From NCBI GenBank assembly GCA_029860075.1, contig JAOUBX010000036.1:1-43050 (forward strand): a stretch of DNA of 43,050 nucleotides, read 5' to 3'. This document shows positions 41,854 through 43,050 of the stretch, piece by piece. Every line of letters begins with the position of its first letter. Position 1 is the stretch's first letter. The DNA comes from Deltaproteobacteria bacterium. GTDB lineage: Bacteria > Desulfobacterota > JADFVX01. The notes beneath the pieces were generated by a model. It saw nothing but the letters and a program-made list of their open reading frames with translations. It did not search any database and was not told the origin of the DNA. A program made the translations under genes and the position numbers.

Positions 41854-43050
41854 CTAGTCCCCCTCTATGATTCTGATTAATATTTTTTGCCCCGGATAAA
41901 TAAGATCGGGATTTTTAATCTTGCTGTCGGCTGCAAGGCTGCGATAATCAAAAGGATTACCGGTCATGCTCTCGGCTATATCCCACAAGGTATCGCCCTT
42001 CCTGACTTTATATATGCGGGAACCTTTCGGTACTGTTTTTGTTCTTTTTAGGGAGATTTTATCTGTCAATGCCTCTATCTCCATTAGAAGGAACGTATCT
42101 TCCTCATTGCCTCCTTTGGCCTCAGCTGCAACGGAAGAGGGTTCTTCTTCAAGGCGGCCTATTTTCTGCCCTTTTTCTTCGCCTTCCCCTTTCACTCCCT
42201 CTGTCTCACTAAGTATGGGGGATCTCTCACCGGCACTCCCCCTTCCGGATATAACATCCTTCTTTATTATGCTTGCCTTTTCAATATCTCTGCCTGTGTC
42301 TTCAAATTGCATGACAACAAATAAGGCAAGCATCAGTAAAAAAAGGAGTAAACCATATATAAGCCATTTTCTGCCTTTATCGCCGGAAGCCCCATCTACA
42401 GGGGCGGGAGAAGGGCCGGAGGGAAGAGCCGTCGATTTCATCACTTCGCCGGGATCGCCCACCGATGTTAACCCGGCCTCTGGATACTCCACAGCACTAA
42501 CAAGTTCAGCCGCTGCCTGCTCCTGCAATGGCTCCATTGTGCCACACTCGACATCAGCATCATCAGCCTCTCCTTCATCTTCAAGCTCCGCCCACACTAC
42601 TTCCTCTTCTCCCTGAACCGCTTCTTCCTCTTCCGGCCCTGCCTCGCCAGCCGGACCGGGCCCGTCGGCTTCACTTTCGGTCATTTTTTCAGAGACTTCC
42701 TCACCGTTGCCTTCTTCCCCTGTCTCAGGGCCATCGATTGCCGCTGTTTCACCGCTCTCACCTTCAGCCGGCTTATGGGCGGAGTCACTCTTCATGACGG
42801 GGGAAAGGGGTTCTTCAACAGCTTCCTCCTTGCCCTCAATACCCGATTTCCCCTCCTCTTCAAGCCCTGCGGCCAGCCCTTCCCTTTCTCCCCGGGCCAT
42901 TTCTTCCTCTTCTTCCTGCCGGGCCGTTTCTTCCAAACCTCCCTGAGAGGCAATGGGAACCTCGCCTGCCTCAATTCCAATATGGGCGGGGCCGGTAAAT
43001 TGCCGCGCCTCACCATGGCTTTCCTTTTTCTTTTCCTCTCCATCTCCCGG
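41854..43050 (-). CDS. Acidic single-TM protein with C-terminal LysM domain (5' end outside window)
   Basis: The frame is open to the right edge of the window, so the true start lies beyond 43050; a TTG at 42936 is only an internal codon. The visible 398 residues comprise a long, very Glu-rich low-complexity region (about 220 residues), one TM helix (WLIYGLLLFLLMLALFVVMQ), a linker and a C-terminal LysM domain (YKVRKGDTLWDIAESMTGNP...LIYPGQKILIRI). The topology suggests a cytoplasmic acidic part and a periplasmic peptidoglycan-binding end. FimV-like proteins have related parts in another order. Function is unknown. Confidence 0.75.
   Translation of the reverse strand, partial: PGDGEEKKKESHGEARQFTGPAHIGIEAGEVPIASQGGLEETARQEEEEEMARGEREGLAAGLEEEGKSGIEGKEEAVEEPLSPVMKSDSAHKPAEGESGETAAIDGPETGEEGNGEEVSEKMTESEADGPGPAGEAGPEEEEAVQGEEEVVWAELEDEGEADDADVECGTMEPLQEQAAAELVSAVEYPEAGLTSVGDPGEVMKSTALPSGPSPAPVDGASGDKGRKWLIYGLLLFLLMLALFVVMQFEDTGRDIEKASIIKKDVISGRGSAGERSPILSETEGVKGEGEEKGQKIGRLEEEPSSVAAEAKGGNEEDTFLLMEIEALTDKISLKRTKTVPKGSRIYKVRKGDTLWDIAESMTGNPFDYRSLAADSKIKNPDLIYPGQKILIRIIEGD

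Noticed and set aside
1..43050. CRISPR arrays, tRNA or rRNA genes
   Set aside because: No regularly spaced repeat array and no tRNA- or rRNA-like sequence was recognised; the repeats seen are isolated inverted repeats.

Overview
The window looks like a chromosomal segment from a Gram-negative, facultatively anaerobic, nitrite-respiring bacterium. The evidence is periplasmic c-type cytochromes, an outer-membrane porin, a lipoprotein, a Tat substrate and a near-complete cytochrome cd1/heme d1 gene set. The mix of housekeeping genes (archaeal-type phosphoglycerate mutase, GlpX, PurH, XerC/D, HslV, GlmU-GlmS, Tex, REC-GGDEF) fits a deltaproteobacterial/Desulfobacterota-like lineage. That placement is an inference from gene content and I could not test it.

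Layout. 1-1150: a possible IS end at the left edge, an alpha/beta hydrolase and a MITE-like inverted repeat. 1148-2149: an M28 peptidase. 2353-4878 (minus): a four-gene heme-copper oxidase-type operon (two small membrane proteins, a CuA subunit II and subunit I) behind a strong sigma70 promoter. Subunit I has Gln where oxygen reductases have the catalytic Tyr, so NO reduction is the more likely activity. 4925-7575 (minus): a PPP phosphatase and acetyl-CoA synthetase. 7720-9560 (plus): a diheme cytochrome c and nirJ. 9736-12045 (minus): two Lrp-type siroheme decarboxylase subunits and a porin. 12386-23717 (minus): the main nitrite-reduction locus. It holds nirS, then FeS/NrfD/molybdopterin-fold/pentaheme-cytochrome subunits and a monoheme cytochrome c, then nirN, nirF, a GxxExxY gene bounded by inverted repeats, and nirE. 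23866-29654 (minus): glpX, apgM, purH and a REC-GAF-GGDEF regulator. 29809-38403 (plus): a tight run xerC/D-hslV-glmU-glmS-clc-pcrA. 38685-40961: tex. 40996-43050 (minus): a zinc-ribbon receiver protein and a truncated acidic LysM membrane protein.

How the genes may work together. NirE, the two Lrp-type decarboxylases, NirJ, NirF and NirN would make heme d1 for NirS. NirS reduces nitrite to NO, and the CuA/heme-copper enzyme could reduce NO to N2O. The most unusual part is the membrane module between nirS and nirN. Its Tat-exported molybdopterin-fold subunit has no N-terminal FeS cysteines and no evident Mo-ligand cysteine. Its ferredoxin subunit has one Cys replaced by Gly, which predicts three [4Fe-4S] and one [3Fe-4S] clusters. 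The rest is an NrfD-type membrane subunit, a pentaheme cytochrome and a monoheme cytochrome. This composition resembles the Qrc complex and Alternative Complex III. I infer a quinol:cytochrome c oxidoreductase delivering electrons to NirS, possibly replacing cytochrome bc1 on this route.

No tRNA, rRNA or CRISPR array was seen. Promoters and terminators listed are from pattern reading only.
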